From Gluconobacter japonicus (lineage in GTDB: Bacteria > Pseudomonadota > Alphaproteobacteria > Acetobacterales > Acetobacteraceae): 64,000 bases of DNA. The DNA lies in the NCBI RefSeq assembly GCF_002723975.1, contig NZ_BEWO01000011.1, positions 52,312-116,311 on the forward strand, written 5' to 3'. The stretch's first letter is position 1. Each line of letters starts with the position of its first letter. The notes beneath the pieces were generated by a model, which made no database searches, had not been told where the DNA came from, and worked only from the letters and a program-made list of their open reading frames with translations. The position numbers were made by a program, and so were the translations under genes. Below are positions 17,931 through 27,828 of the stretch, one piece after another.

Positions 17931-20192
17931 TCAGAAGTTGCTTGAAATACGGCCCCCGATAAATCGCGGGGTGCCGGGGATATAGAAGTATGTTGTTGTC
18001 GCCATCCCGCCACTTTCGAAATACTGGCGGTTCAGGATGTTCGACGCATAAATCGTAGCTTCCCAGCGCCCTGAAGCGGGGTGCAGGGTGGCGTGGGCGC
18101 CCAGTAGGAAATACGGCGGCAGGCGATAAAAGCCAGTTCCTCCAACGGCAATGGCCTGGCTCCCCCGATAAGACCAGTCAGGCCCGACATCGAGGCCCAG
18201 CTTGTCTGTGAGGGGTTGCCGCCATTCGGCCTGGCCGTTCAGGGTCAGTTTGGGTTGACCGTTATCCACGCCTGCAAAATTATTGGTTATGGCTTTCCAC
18301 ACGCCTGTCTTGGCGTAATAGGCATTTGTTGCGGCGCGATTGACGTTCGGGAAATCCTGATAGTTGCCCCGCTGCCAGCCAATATTCTGCGTCACAAAGA
18401 CGTGCCGCACAGGGTGCATTTCCAGCGTGCCCTCAAAACCCCAGCTTTCGGATTTTGGAACATTGGTAATCTCGCTAAGCGGACCATAATTCGGAATCAG
18501 AACTGTGCCGACGACCTGCTGTCCATGGAAATCATTGTAGAAGGCCGCGCCGTTCAGGCGCAGTTTTCCCGGAATCGGATCGCTTTTAAAGCCGACTTCG
18601 TGGGTCAGCACTGTTTCCGGCCCGAATGGGTCAAGCTGAGCTTGAATCTGAGTATTGTTTGCGCTGAATCCGCCCGGTTTGAAGCCTTTGCTCAGCTTGT
18701 AATAAACCATGGTGCTTTGCAGCATCTGCCATGAGACGCCAACCTGTCCGGCAAACTGGGCCGAGGCCGTACTCTCAGGCTGAAAGATATGGGTCGATCG
18801 GCCGAAGATTTCCGATTTCAGACCTGTCAGTGAGCGATCATCAATTTCGTGGAGCAGACCTCCGAACAGCGTCACGTTATGCGGCAGACGATAACTGATA
18901 TGGCCAAACTCGGACGTGCTTTCCTGGTTCATCCCAAAGTTGGTGGACATCATGTAGCCGCGGGCGGAGTAATCCGTGTAATCGAACAGAAAGCGCTGTT
19001 TCATCCGGCTGCGCTGATAGAATGCGCCGACAACCCATTGCAGACGGCTGGATGGATCACGGGATGAGAGCCGCAGTTCCTGCGTAAACGCGTTGGCGCT
19101 AATAGTCCGATAAGTGTCGGCCTGTGAGGCAGATGTCGCGTCCTGATCGGTGTATTCGCCCTGACGTTCTGTCTCGAAGGCGCTGATGGACGTGATTTTG
19201 GCAAAGCCCAGATCGCGGTCGATATGAAGATCCCAGCCCCAGAACTGATTATGTTCGCTGGGTTTGAGACTCCGTGGACGGCCAATAAGGTCCGCGAACT
19301 GTGGCCGAAGAGACCATTGCGCCTGCTGCCGTCCCAGAGAGGGTAATCCCTGTGATCCAATCAGACGATGAACGGGAATCCCGGTCACGACTTCGCTGTC
19401 ATCCTGAACGAAATGGCCGGATAGCAGAACTGTTGTTTTGCTATCCGGGCGCCAGCGAAGCTTTCCGCGTAAGGCCCAGGAGTCTGCATCTCCCAGGTGA
19501 GCACCCGTAACAGGATTGGTTTGCCATCCGCCACCTTGCCGGGTTTGTCCGGCCAGACGAAAATCCAGCCCTTTGGCCAGCGGGCCAGAGACATAGGCTT
19601 CGCTTCGACTGCGGGCGTAGGAGGCGATGTCTTCGCTGGCACCATAATGCCAGGTGCTCGTCGGGTCCGCCGTGTGAAAGCGGACTTCGCCGCCCGTGTC
19701 AGACTGTCCATGCGTGGTGCCGACCGGGCCCGGTGTAACCGTTGCATCGGCCAGATCGAACATCATGCCACTGGCCATGGTCGAAAAGGCAAATGGCACG
19801 TCATCGAAATAGGTCAGAACGGTTGGAATGTTGTTCTGGGTGAAGTCATTGAAGCCCACGCCGCGAAGATAGAAATTTGTGGAGGCTGTGCCGTTGATGG
19901 ACTGAATCGTCAGATTGGGGGCAACACGTTCGACGTCGCGTAACGTCACAACACCGCGCTCGATCAGGCGCTCTGCGGTCAAGCGCGTATCGGCATCCGG
20001 CTGTTTCTGGGCGGCTTGAAAAGCAAAATCCGTTCTTCTGACGCTGACCTTGATGGTCTCGTCCGTGTGCGCTTCAAGGGCTTTTGGAGTGATGTGCCGG
20101 TGCGATTTCTGGCTGTGTGGAAGCGTCTCTGCGAAGGCGGACGTGGCGCTCAGAAGGCTGGCGCCGAGAAAAAGAACCCTGCGAAACGACAT
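17931..20192 (-). CDS. TonB-dependent outer-membrane receptor
   Basis: A signal peptide (residues 1-21, ending AFA) precedes a plug domain (RDVERVAPNLTIQSINGTASTNFYLRGVGF region) and a 22-strand barrel ending in a terminal Phe (GGRISSNF). At 753 residues it fits siderophore- or metabolite-type receptors of the group abundant in acetic acid bacteria. Plug features such as YLRGVGFNDFTQNNIPTVLT are shared by many alphaproteobacterial receptors, so the ligand cannot be named. It is divergent from a second receptor gene, with a Zur-like palindrome between them. Confidence 0.9.
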   Translation of the reverse strand: MSFRRVLFLGASLLSATSAFAETLPHSQKSHRHITPKALEAHTDETIKVSVRRTDFAFQAAQKQPDADTRLTAERLIERGVVTLRDVERVAPNLTIQSINGTASTNFYLRGVGFNDFTQNNIPTVLTYFDDVPFAFSTMASGMMFDLADATVTPGPVGTTHGQSDTGGEVRFHTADPTSTWHYGASEDIASYARSRSEAYVSGPLAKGLDFRLAGQTRQGGGWQTNPVTGAHLGDADSWALRGKLRWRPDSKTTVLLSGHFVQDDSEVVTGIPVHRLIGSQGLPSLGRQQAQWSLRPQFADLIGRPRSLKPSEHNQFWGWDLHIDRDLGFAKITSISAFETERQGEYTDQDATSASQADTYRTISANAFTQELRLSSRDPSSRLQWVVGAFYQRSRMKQRFLFDYTDYSARGYMMSTNFGMNQESTSEFGHISYRLPHNVTLFGGLLHEIDDRSLTGLKSEIFGRSTHIFQPESTASAQFAGQVGVSWQMLQSTMVYYKLSKGFKPGGFSANNTQIQAQLDPFGPETVLTHEVGFKSDPIPGKLRLNGAAFYNDFHGQQVVGTVLIPNYGPLSEITNVPKSESWGFEGTLEMHPVRHVFVTQNIGWQRGNYQDFPNVNRAATNAYYAKTGVWKAITNNFAGVDNGQPKLTLNGQAEWRQPLTDKLGLDVGPDWSYRGSQAIAVGGTGFYRLPPYFLLGAHATLHPASGRWEATIYASNILNRQYFESGGMATTTYFYIPGTPRFIGGRISSNF

Positions 20193-20312
20193 GGGAAAAG
20201 TAACTCTTCTGAAAGGGGAGATACCGGCACACGGCAGAAATTGTGGCTTTTATATCTCACCCGAAAGCCAGAGCAAGCAAACAGGAGGAAAAGAGTCCGC
20301 TTCGGCTTGATA

Positions 20313-20327
20313 CGTTATGATATAACA
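20313..20327. promoter_or_regulatory. Zur-box-like palindrome between divergent TonB receptor genes
   Basis: GTTATG-A-TATAAC (20314-20326) differs at one base from the zinc-uptake-regulator core GTTATA-N-TATAAC and is followed by AT, as in the consensus. It ends about 48 bases before the start of the plus-strand receptor gene, inside its promoter region. The match is judged from a remembered consensus and has not been scored. Confidence 0.5.
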
Positions 20328-20374
20328 TAATACAAAGCTGCCGCTGATTATCTTTTTCGTCTGTTGAGGACTGC

Positions 20375-22642
20375 ATGCTGCCTTTTGTGTCTGCCCGATC
20401 TTTCCTTGTGCTCCTTGGATGCACGACCGCCCTGTGTGGCGCTGCTCATGCACAGGACGCAACGGCAGGGACAACGACTGCTGAAACTGAAACTTCTCGG
20501 TCCAGCTTTGGTCATTCCGACAATCAGCACGGAACGACAGTGACGGAGACAAGCCGGACGGGCGAAGATGATATTGTCGTCAACGCCCATCTGGAGCGCG
20601 CGCGTGACGCCCTTCAGTCTTCTACGGGCGCGACCACCTATCGTTTCAGCCGTCAGGATATCGAAACCAATCCGGGTGGTGACAATGCACCGCTGACCTC
20701 TGTTCTGCTTCAGGCTCCGGGTGTCGCGCAGGACAGTTATGGTCAGATCCATATCCGTGGCGATCATAATGAAGTTCAGTTTCGTCTGGACGGTGTAGCA
20801 CTGCCGGAAGGGATGAGTGTCTTCGGTCAGGCGCTGATGACCCGCTTTGCACATTCCATGTCCCTGACGACCGGCGCACTCCCCAGCGAGTACGGATTTC
20901 TTCAGGCCGGTGTGATCGATATCAACACCAAGAACGGCTATTCCGACCCCGGTGGCAGCATCTCCATCTACGGCGGCGCGCGCGACTATTTCTTCCCGTC
21001 ACTTCAATACGGCGGTCACAAGGGGAAGTGGGACTGGTTCGCGACAGCTGATTATGTCCACAATCGTGTTGGCATTGAAAATACGACCCCCAGTTTCAAT
21101 GCGATCCATGATCTGACCAATCAGTATCACTTCCTCGGCCACGCCCGTTACACGGCCGACGAGAATACCCGGATCAGCCTGACGGCAGGTGTTTCCAATG
21201 CTGAGTACCAGCTTCCGAACAATCCGGGTCAACAGCGTCAGTTTGCCAACCCATCCTATCTTGGAAACTCTTTGTCCCAGAACCAGTACGGTACAGGAGA
21301 CAGTGGAAGCCTGAGCGAACATCAAAAGGAAATTACCGATTTTGGCATGCTGTCCCTTCAGAAGGATATGGGCCGTCTGAGCTTCCAGACGTCTGCCGTT
21401 CTGCGATACAGTTCCCTGCGGTATTCGCCCGATCCGCTGGGTGATCTGGTTTATAACGGTATCGCCCAACGTGCGGCCCGTTCCGTTTTCTCAACAGGCA
21501 CCCAGACGGATGCGACTTGGCAGGCGGCGAAGAACCATACCGTCCGCTTCGGCTATCAAATCTATGTCGAACGCAACACGTCCAAGTCTGACTCAACCGT
21601 TTACACACAGACGGGTGAAGACGACGACGGTAACGCCGTTTACTCCGGCGATACGGCGAACATTCATGAGGGTTCAGGCCGGACTGGCTGGATGTATGGA
21701 CTGTATGCTCAGGATGAGTGGCGCCCGATCAAAAACCTGACCATTAATTACGGTCTGCGCTTTGATGGTGTGGATGAATATACCCATTCAAAGCAGGTCA
21801 GCCCGCGCATCAATATCGTTTACAAGCCCTGGCATGGCGGAACCTTCCATGCGGGCTATTCCCGGTACTTCACGCCACCGCCGTTCGAACTCGTGACCGG
21901 AACGGCTCTGTACAAATACACTGGCACCTCTGCACAGCCTGCGAACTATAAGAACAGCACGGTCAAAGCTGAGCGCGACCATTACTTTGATGCCGGTTTT
22001 TCCCAGACGATCCTTCCGGGCTGGCATGCGTCGTTTGATGCCTATGTTAAACTGGCGAAGAACATGATCGACGAAGGACAGTTCGGCTCGCCGGTCATCC
22101 TGTCGGTATTCAATTACCGGCGTGGTCAGGTACACGGATACGAGTTCTCAACGGATTACACACGCGGTCCGTTCAGCGTGTACGGCAACTTCTCCTGGTC
22201 GCGCGCGATCGGCAAGGATGTGGTGTCCGGGGAGTGGAACTTCGATCCGGACGATCTGTCCTACATCAAGAAGCACTGGGTCCATCTGGATCATGACCAG
22301 CGTTGGACGGCGTCTGCGGGAACAAGCTACACGGCGTTCTACAAGACCGGTCATCCGCTGCGTCTGTCAGCGACCATGGTGTACGGAAGTGGCTTGAGAG
22401 CCGATGGGGCGACGCCGAATGGTGCGTCGGTTCCGCAGTATGCGACGTTTAACCTGTCTTTGGTTCAGTCTTTCAAGGATCTGTTCCACGTTCCGTTCCT
22501 GAAGCAGACACAGCTTCGTCTGGACGTCACAAACCTGTTTGACAAGACCTACCTTCTGCGTGATGGCAGCGGCATTGGTGTTGGTGCGCCGCAATATGGT
22601 CTGCGCCGGACAATCCTGACCGGTATTGACCAGCGGTTCTGA
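20375..22642 (+). CDS. TonB-dependent outer-membrane receptor, possibly for zinc or another metal chelate
   Basis: After a signal peptide (ending AHA at about residue 26), a Ser/Thr/His-containing stretch precedes the plug (DIETNPGGDNAPLTSVLLQA, IHIRGDHNEVQFRLDGV) and a barrel that ends in Phe (GIDQRF). GAGGA five bases before the ATG supports the start. In barrel architecture it resembles the plain TonB receptor class without an N-terminal signalling domain. The Zur-like site in its promoter suggests zinc-starvation control, but the ligand is not proven. A strong terminator follows. Confidence 0.9.
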   Translation: MLPFVSARSFLVLLGCTTALCGAAHAQDATAGTTTAETETSRSSFGHSDNQHGTTVTETSRTGEDDIVVNAHLERARDALQSSTGATTYRFSRQDIETNPGGDNAPLTSVLLQAPGVAQDSYGQIHIRGDHNEVQFRLDGVALPEGMSVFGQALMTRFAHSMSLTTGALPSEYGFLQAGVIDINTKNGYSDPGGSISIYGGARDYFFPSLQYGGHKGKWDWFATADYVHNRVGIENTTPSFNAIHDLTNQYHFLGHARYTADENTRISLTAGVSNAEYQLPNNPGQQRQFANPSYLGNSLSQNQYGTGDSGSLSEHQKEITDFGMLSLQKDMGRLSFQTSAVLRYSSLRYSPDPLGDLVYNGIAQRAARSVFSTGTQTDATWQAAKNHTVRFGYQIYVERNTSKSDSTVYTQTGEDDDGNAVYSGDTANIHEGSGRTGWMYGLYAQDEWRPIKNLTINYGLRFDGVDEYTHSKQVSPRINIVYKPWHGGTFHAGYSRYFTPPPFELVTGTALYKYTGTSAQPANYKNSTVKAERDHYFDAGFSQTILPGWHASFDAYVKLAKNMIDEGQFGSPVILSVFNYRRGQVHGYEFSTDYTRGPFSVYGNFSWSRAIGKDVVSGEWNFDPDDLSYIKKHWVHLDHDQRWTASAGTSYTAFYKTGHPLRLSATMVYGSGLRADGATPNGASVPQYATFNLSLVQSFKDLFHVPFLKQTQLRLDVTNLFDKTYLLRDGSGIGVGAPQYGLRRTILTGIDQRF

Positions 22643-22650
22643 GGGACCAC

Positions 22651-22686
22651 AAGAGGCAGGCGCGAAAGTGTCTGCCTCTTTTTTTG
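22651..22686 (+). terminator. Rho-independent terminator after the TonB receptor
   Basis: A 9-bp stem AAGAGGCAG/CTGCCTCTT is followed by an uninterrupted run of T. Confidence 0.92.
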
Positions 22687-22708
22687 GCTTCCCGGCTATG
22701 AGCGGAAT

Positions 22709-24559
22709 TTATTCCGCCACTTCGATATCCAGCACAAACGGATCATGCCGTATCCACGGTGGTCCGTTCAAATTGAGGATATGGGGAATTTGCGAAAGAG
22801 GGATGGCTTTGGAAAAATGCCATCCCTGAAAGAAATCACATCCCATAACGGCTAGGGCATCTGCCTGTTCGGCTGTTTCCACGCCTTCGGCAACCACAAC
22901 GCGCCCCATGCTGTGGACGATATCGATCACGCCCCGAATAATGGCGGTATCAATCCCGCGTTCCGTCACACCTGCTGTAAAGACCCGATCAATTTTGACG
23001 TGGTCGAAGGTCACGGTGCGGAGATGGGTAAGAGACGCAAAACCGGTTCCGAAATCATCCAGAGAAATCTGGATACCTGCCCGGTGAAGGTTCTTCAGTT
23101 CGTCCAGAATGTGTTGGTTATGCATTCCGAAAAGGATTTTTTCGGTAATTTCGATGGTAATTTTTTCGGCAGGCACAGCATGGCGCTGCATTTCCCGAAA
23201 TAGTCTTTCAGTGAAATTATAATCCCGGAAATCTTCTGACGTGACATTGATGGCAACGCGTTCAAACGGGATCTTCTGTTTTGTCAGATGCTGAATGTCC
23301 GTCAGGGCCTGACGTAGCACGAAATCGCCAATGGCAATGCTGAGTTCAGCATCTTCAAAAGCTTCATGAAAATAGTGCGGGCCAAGCAGACCCCGTTCGG
23401 GATGATCCCAGCGTAGCAGGGCTTCAAAGGAAGGGTGGCGTTTGTTGTCCCGGGGGAGCACGAGCTGATAAAAAAGCTTGAACTGCTTTTTCTTGAGACC
23501 AAGCTGAATAGCCTTTCTCATGCGGGAGCGCCTTTCGGTTTTCTCCTTCATGAACTGGGCGTATTTCTTGATGCGGTTACGTCCTTCAGCCTTGGCTTCA
23601 TAAAGCGCCAGATCCGCACATCGCAGGATCTCACGTCTCCGGCTGTCATTAAGGCGTGAAACGGCATAGCCCAGACTGGCGCTGCAATGATGCGTCAGGC
23701 CACCGCCCCTGAAACGAAAGCGCATCGTCTCAAGAATCTTCCTGAGCCGGATTTCAAATGTCTGCGGCTCATCTGATACCATGATGATGGCGAATTCATC
23801 GCCTCCAATACGCGCGATAAAGCAATCTGTTGCCTGAAAGGCTTTGAGTCTGTTGGCAATACGCTTGAGCAGCCGGTCGCCGGATTCATGGCCTGAGGTG
23901 TCGTTAATGGCCTTGAAAGTATCAATATCGAGAAGACACAGGCAGACATACCGATTGTCTGGATGATCGTAGGTGAAAAGATCTTTGAGGTATTGAGAGA
24001 ATGATGTGCGATTGGGAATATGCGTCAGGAAGTCCGTATTAACTGCTACCTGAAGCTTCAGCTTGTTAGCCGTAAGTCGTTGTTCGGCATTTTTCCGGGC
24101 GGTAATGTCGAAGCGGATCGCAACGTAGTTTGTGACTTTTCCATTTGAGGCACGTCGCGGAACAATCGTTGTATCAACCCAGTAAAGCTGACCATTTTTC
24201 CGGCGGTTGCAGATTTCGCCATGCCAGACGTTACCCTGTGCAATCGTCTTGTACATTTTCTGGAAAAAGCTTGAATCGTGAATGCCGGAATGGAGCATTC
24301 GGTGATCCTGATTGATCAGTTCTTCTCGTGAATACCCGCTGATTTCAATAAACTTATCATTGGCAGAGAGGATCTGTCCGCGCGTATTGGTAACGGCCAC
24401 AATAGCTGAGCAGTCCAGGGCGTGCAGAACAAAAGAATCATGTGCGCTTTCGGACCACGTTTGAAGTGATTCGAGGTAAGTTCCAAAATCAGGGGGGGGT
24501 ATCACAAAGTCTGTCCCGCTTGTCCATACGATGCCAGTGTTGCGAGAAAACACTAACAA
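22709..24559 (-). CDS. PAS-GGDEF-EAL cyclic-di-GMP turnover protein
   Basis: This cytosolic 616-residue protein has an N-terminal PAS sensor with PAC motif (residues about 50-160), a GGDEF domain with an intact RIGGDEFAII active site and an EAL domain with intact EALLRWDHP, NVTSEDF and LDDFGTGFASL motifs. Both a diguanylate cyclase and a phosphodiesterase activity are therefore possible, with the PAS domain (perhaps redox or ligand sensing) choosing between them. No transmembrane helix is seen. The first in-frame codons offer only TTG or GTG starts (24559 or 24553), so the exact start is uncertain. Confidence 0.92.
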   Translation of the reverse strand: MLVFSRNTGIVWTSGTDFVIPPPDFGTYLESLQTWSESAHDSFVLHALDCSAIVAVTNTRGQILSANDKFIEISGYSREELINQDHRMLHSGIHDSSFFQKMYKTIAQGNVWHGEICNRRKNGQLYWVDTTIVPRRASNGKVTNYVAIRFDITARKNAEQRLTANKLKLQVAVNTDFLTHIPNRTSFSQYLKDLFTYDHPDNRYVCLCLLDIDTFKAINDTSGHESGDRLLKRIANRLKAFQATDCFIARIGGDEFAIIMVSDEPQTFEIRLRKILETMRFRFRGGGLTHHCSASLGYAVSRLNDSRRREILRCADLALYEAKAEGRNRIKKYAQFMKEKTERRSRMRKAIQLGLKKKQFKLFYQLVLPRDNKRHPSFEALLRWDHPERGLLGPHYFHEAFEDAELSIAIGDFVLRQALTDIQHLTKQKIPFERVAINVTSEDFRDYNFTERLFREMQRHAVPAEKITIEITEKILFGMHNQHILDELKNLHRAGIQISLDDFGTGFASLTHLRTVTFDHVKIDRVFTAGVTERGIDTAIIRGVIDIVHSMGRVVVAEGVETAEQADALAVMGCDFFQGWHFSKAIPLSQIPHILNLNGPPWIRHDPFVLDIEVAE

Positions 24560-24880
24560 AACGCTAAAGAATAATTTCTATGGCTCTGTCTCTGACAAGA
24601 GGCCAGTGCAGTCAAAGTGGTTTGCCAGAAAGGTGAATCCTTTAGAGCAGAACAGTTTCAAATGCCAGAAACGCTTTACCCCATAGCCGTATCCTTTAGC
24701 CGTGCGGAGGAGGGCGGGGAGGTGGTGCTATTCGAGAGGGCAAGGTAATCCTGTAACTGCCTTGCCCGGATATAGCTGGTTGCAAAAGCCTGTTTTGACG
24801 TCAGATCATATTGACAAAATGTGGTGTGAGCGTGGAGAGCGCTGTTCCTGCTCTGAGGCTTTGTTTGGTGGCTGTCGTGT
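24560..24880. other. Intergenic stretch without a recognisable gene
   Basis: These 321 bases lie between the start of the c-di-GMP gene and the end of the PKHD hydroxylase gene, both on the minus strand. They should hold the promoter of the former and any terminator of the latter. I see no RNA gene, repeat or supported short reading frame. Confidence 0.5.
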
Positions 24881-25564
24881 TTACAGTTCAGCCCATTGCC
24901 GCAGAAGGTTATGGTAGGTGGAGGTCAGGCCCAGAACTGCTGGGTGATCATCGGGCAATGCTTTGCGGGTTTCGATGATGGAGCAGTCAAAATCATACAA
25001 CAAGGCGCGCTTTGTATCATCCCGAACCATAGATTGAGACCAGAAGAAGGACGCCCAGCGGCTTCCACGCGTAATACGATTGACGCTGTGCAGACTGGTG
25101 GAGGGATATACGACCATATCGCCCGCTGGCAGTTTGATGCTCTGCTGGCCATATGTGTCCTGAATGACGAGTTCTCCGCCATCATAATCTTCCGGGGAGG
25201 ACAGGAATAGCGTGGAGGAAACATCTGTTCGAATGCGAAAGCCTGCCCCAGGAACGGGCCGGATGGCATTATCGACATGAGCATTGAAGTGCATTCCGGT
25301 ATCGTACCGGTTGAAAAGGGGTGGATAAACCCGCAAGGGCAGGGCTGCACTGTTAAACGTCGGATTACGCCCCAAGGCGCGGAGAACGATTTCCCCTAAC
25401 TCCCGGCATATGGCTGAATCCTGTGGAATTTGAAGGTTCAGTTTTGCTTTCGCAGACTGCTCTCCAGCCGTAACGCGGCCGTCCGTCCATTCTGCCGTCT
25501 TCAGGCGTTCACGGCAGTAGCGGACTTCCTCGCCGGACAGAACATTTGGAACGTGGATGAGCAT
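24881..25564 (-). CDS. PKHD-type Fe(II)/2-oxoglutarate-dependent hydroxylase, PiuC/YbiX-like
   Basis: The 227-residue length (start at the ATG opening [10 protein letters not shown]) matches the PiuC/YbiX family. The iron ligands are the HVD of [11 protein letters not shown] and the later His in [13 protein letters not shown], where the [13 protein letters not shown] segment includes the 2-oxoglutarate-binding Arg. These enzymes are widely found beside iron-regulated TonB receptors; their substrate remains unclear. The gene is monocistronic here, and a Fur-like palindrome about 70 bases before the start suggests iron-starvation induction. Confidence 0.9.
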   Translation of the reverse strand: MLIHVPNVLSGEEVRYCRERLKTAEWTDGRVTAGEQSAKAKLNLQIPQDSAICRELGEIVLRALGRNPTFNSAALPLRVYPPLFNRYDTGMHFNAHVDNAIRPVPGAGFRIRTDVSSTLFLSSPEDYDGGELVIQDTYGQQSIKLPAGDMVVYPSTSLHSVNRITRGSRWASFFWSQSMVRDDTKRALLYDFDCSIIETRKALPDDHPAVLGLTSTYHNLLRQWAEL

Positions 25565-25634
25565 GTTTCTGAAGTTTCCCTGTGGTGAAATCTGGCCCTT
25601 TACGGCCCAGTCCAAAATATTTTCTGTAAATAAG

Positions 25635-25647
25635 AATGACTCTCATT
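25635..25647. promoter_or_regulatory. Fur-box-like palindrome upstream of the PKHD hydroxylase
   Basis: AATGA-CTC-TCATT is a perfect interrupted palindrome within AATAAGAATGACTCTCATTG, resembling the GAATGANNNTCATT-type cores of Fur/Irr-family sites. Its place 70 bases upstream of an iron-enzyme gene of a typically Fur-controlled family supports the call. Confidence 0.45.
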
Positions 25648-25869
25648 GTTGTTTTTAGAGCCCTTTGAAGATCCCTGCAATCCACAGCGTGTTTCATGTG
25701 TTTGTGTATCCGACGAAAAGCTCAGAGACGTAGGAAACGGATGGAGACCGTACGGAGTAGGATATATTCTGCTTCAGAGTGTTCGATTAAAAACACCTCC
25801 GAAAATATTGCGAATACGTTATTAGTAAGCCTACACTCCGGCACTTTTTTGAGTGACTGGATCATCAAA

Positions 25870-27825
25870 ATGCCTATCGTCCTGTCTCTGTGGCGTCGTT
25901 CCATAATCGCCCTGTCCTGCTTCTGCATCGGGAGTTTTATGGAGGCGGGCGCGATGGCCTCGGGAGTAGCTTCCGATGTGCCTACGGCAAGCCATGTGCT
26001 GCATCCGATTGCCTTCAGCGATGAAGTCAAAACGCGGCAGACCCTTGTAGCTGTTGCGCTGGGACGGGAACCGGCCGATCTTGTGATTCACAATGCTCGG
26101 GTACTGAACGTCTATACTCTGAGTTGGGAAGACGGGCAGGATATTGTTATCGCCCGCAAACGCATTGCATGGGTTGGGCCAGCCGGGCAGTGGAAGGGCC
26201 ATGCGTCTTCGGTGTTTGATGCCAAGGGCCTTCCGGCAGTACCGGGCTTTGGAGAGTCCCATAAGCACATCGAAAGCTCAATGTTGTCCCCGGAATGGGA
26301 GGCGGCTCTTGTCATTCCGCTTGGAAATACCTGGACGACAGAAGGCTCACATGAATTTGCCAATGTGAGCGGCGTGCATAACGTGGAGTTCTGGCTAACG
26401 CCTGAACGGCTCGGAAGCCCACTGAAAATCTTTCCTGCTTTGGGATCGGCTACGCCGCCTTCCGCTTTTGAACAGGGCGGGGGCAGCTACGCCTATCAGG
26501 AAATTGCGGACAATATCCGCAACAACCCACGGGTTCAGGGACTGGATGAGGTCATGGACTGGCCTGCGGTATCCAACCCTGCACACCCCGGGCATCAGCG
26601 TATTTGGGAGAACATTCAGGCGACGTTTGATAATCGTGGGGTGATCGACGGTCACGGTGCCGGTTTGTGGGATATGGATACGATCAACGCTTTTGCGGGC
26701 GCGGGTCTGTCCAGCGATCATGAAACCCGGTTGCCGCAGGAGGCCTGGAACAAGCTTCAGCACGGTTTGTTCCTGCAATTGCGGGATGATAATATTGAGC
26801 GGGCTATCCCCTATTTCGTTAATAAGGGACTGAAAAGCTGGAGCAATATTTCCCTTGTCACGGATGATCGGAATGTTGCGGATACCCTGAAGCAGGGGAC
26901 GATGGACTATCATATCCGGCTGGCTATCAAGATGGGTGCTCCGGTAGAAGCCGCTTATGCCATGGCGAGCTTATATCCGGCGCAGCACGGCCATATGGAC
27001 CAGATTGTCGGATCAATCACGCCGGGCCGTTATGCGGATGTGGTTCTTCTGTCGTCTGTGCCAGATGTTAAAATCAAATATGTTTTTGCAAATGGAAAGC
27101 TGGCGGCTCAGGATGGGACGTATCTTCTTCCTGTTCCGAAAATCACATGGCCGTCCTGGGCCTCTGATACCATTCATATTGGCAGGAAGCTGACGGCAAA
27201 GGATTTTGAAATCCTTGCCCCTCAAGGCAGGACAACACACGTCACAGCCGCCATCCAGGCACCGTTTTATACTGACCCCGTGCAGAAGACCGCGACTTTA
27301 TCCGTTGTGAACGGAGTTGTTCAGCGCGATATTGCCCATGACATCATCAAAGTCGCGACTGTGGATCGCTACATGGGGCAGGGACGTCTGGGAAAGATGT
27401 TCTGGACGGGCAATGGCCCAAAGACGCCAGACAGTGCGATTGCGACATCTGTTTCTCATGATCTGCATAATATCACCGTCATGGGGACGAGTGACGAAGC
27501 CATGGCGCTGGCCGTCAATCGCATTGCCGAACTCAAAGGAGGCATCGTGATGGTGTCTCACGGCAAGGTTCTGGCGGAAATGCAGTTGGAAATTGCAGGT
27601 CTGATGACGAGCCGGTCCATTCCGGATGCTGCGGCCAGCATGGAAAATGTCTATGCCAAAGCGGATACTCTGGAATGGATTGGAACGCCGGGATATCCGC
27701 GGAGACTTCTGATATCCATGATTACATGCAGTCCCTTCACATGGCGGCTGGTTGTTCCCTATCCGGGTAATCCCAGCGGGCTTGTGCTTCTTCAGACGGG
27801 GCAGACGATGCCGACGGTCTGGTAA
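25870..27825 (+). CDS. Exported adenine deaminase-like amidohydrolase
   Basis: From the ATG at 25870 the product is 651 residues, with a hydrophobic N-terminal export segment (RRSIIALSCFCIGSFMEAGA), unusual for adenine deaminase, which is normally cytosolic. Metal-site and catalytic motifs are kept: AVPGFGESHKHIESS (His-X-His), DGHGAGLWDM, SSDHET and SLVTDDRNVADT. A C-terminal domain with GGIVMVSHGKVLAEMQLEIAG is family-typical. Adenine deaminase converts adenine to hypoxanthine; the divergent flanks leave another base or amide possible. An in-frame start further upstream (25696) is less likely. It lies 3 bp from the HupE/UreJ-type gene, so they are probably co-expressed. Confidence 0.8.
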   Translation: MPIVLSLWRRSIIALSCFCIGSFMEAGAMASGVASDVPTASHVLHPIAFSDEVKTRQTLVAVALGREPADLVIHNARVLNVYTLSWEDGQDIVIARKRIAWVGPAGQWKGHASSVFDAKGLPAVPGFGESHKHIESSMLSPEWEAALVIPLGNTWTTEGSHEFANVSGVHNVEFWLTPERLGSPLKIFPALGSATPPSAFEQGGGSYAYQEIADNIRNNPRVQGLDEVMDWPAVSNPAHPGHQRIWENIQATFDNRGVIDGHGAGLWDMDTINAFAGAGLSSDHETRLPQEAWNKLQHGLFLQLRDDNIERAIPYFVNKGLKSWSNISLVTDDRNVADTLKQGTMDYHIRLAIKMGAPVEAAYAMASLYPAQHGHMDQIVGSITPGRYADVVLLSSVPDVKIKYVFANGKLAAQDGTYLLPVPKITWPSWASDTIHIGRKLTAKDFEILAPQGRTTHVTAAIQAPFYTDPVQKTATLSVVNGVVQRDIAHDIIKVATVDRYMGQGRLGKMFWTGNGPKTPDSAIATSVSHDLHNITVMGTSDEAMALAVNRIAELKGGIVMVSHGKVLAEMQLEIAGLMTSRSIPDAAASMENVYAKADTLEWIGTPGYPRRLLISMITCSPFTWRLVVPYPGNPSGLVLLQTGQTMPTVW

Positions 27826-27828
27826 GGT

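Noticed and set aside
27650..27825. Frameshift at the end of the adenine deaminase-like gene
   Set aside because: The other frames end at stops soon after; the main frame gives a plausible C terminus ending TGQTMPTVW, so no break is needed.
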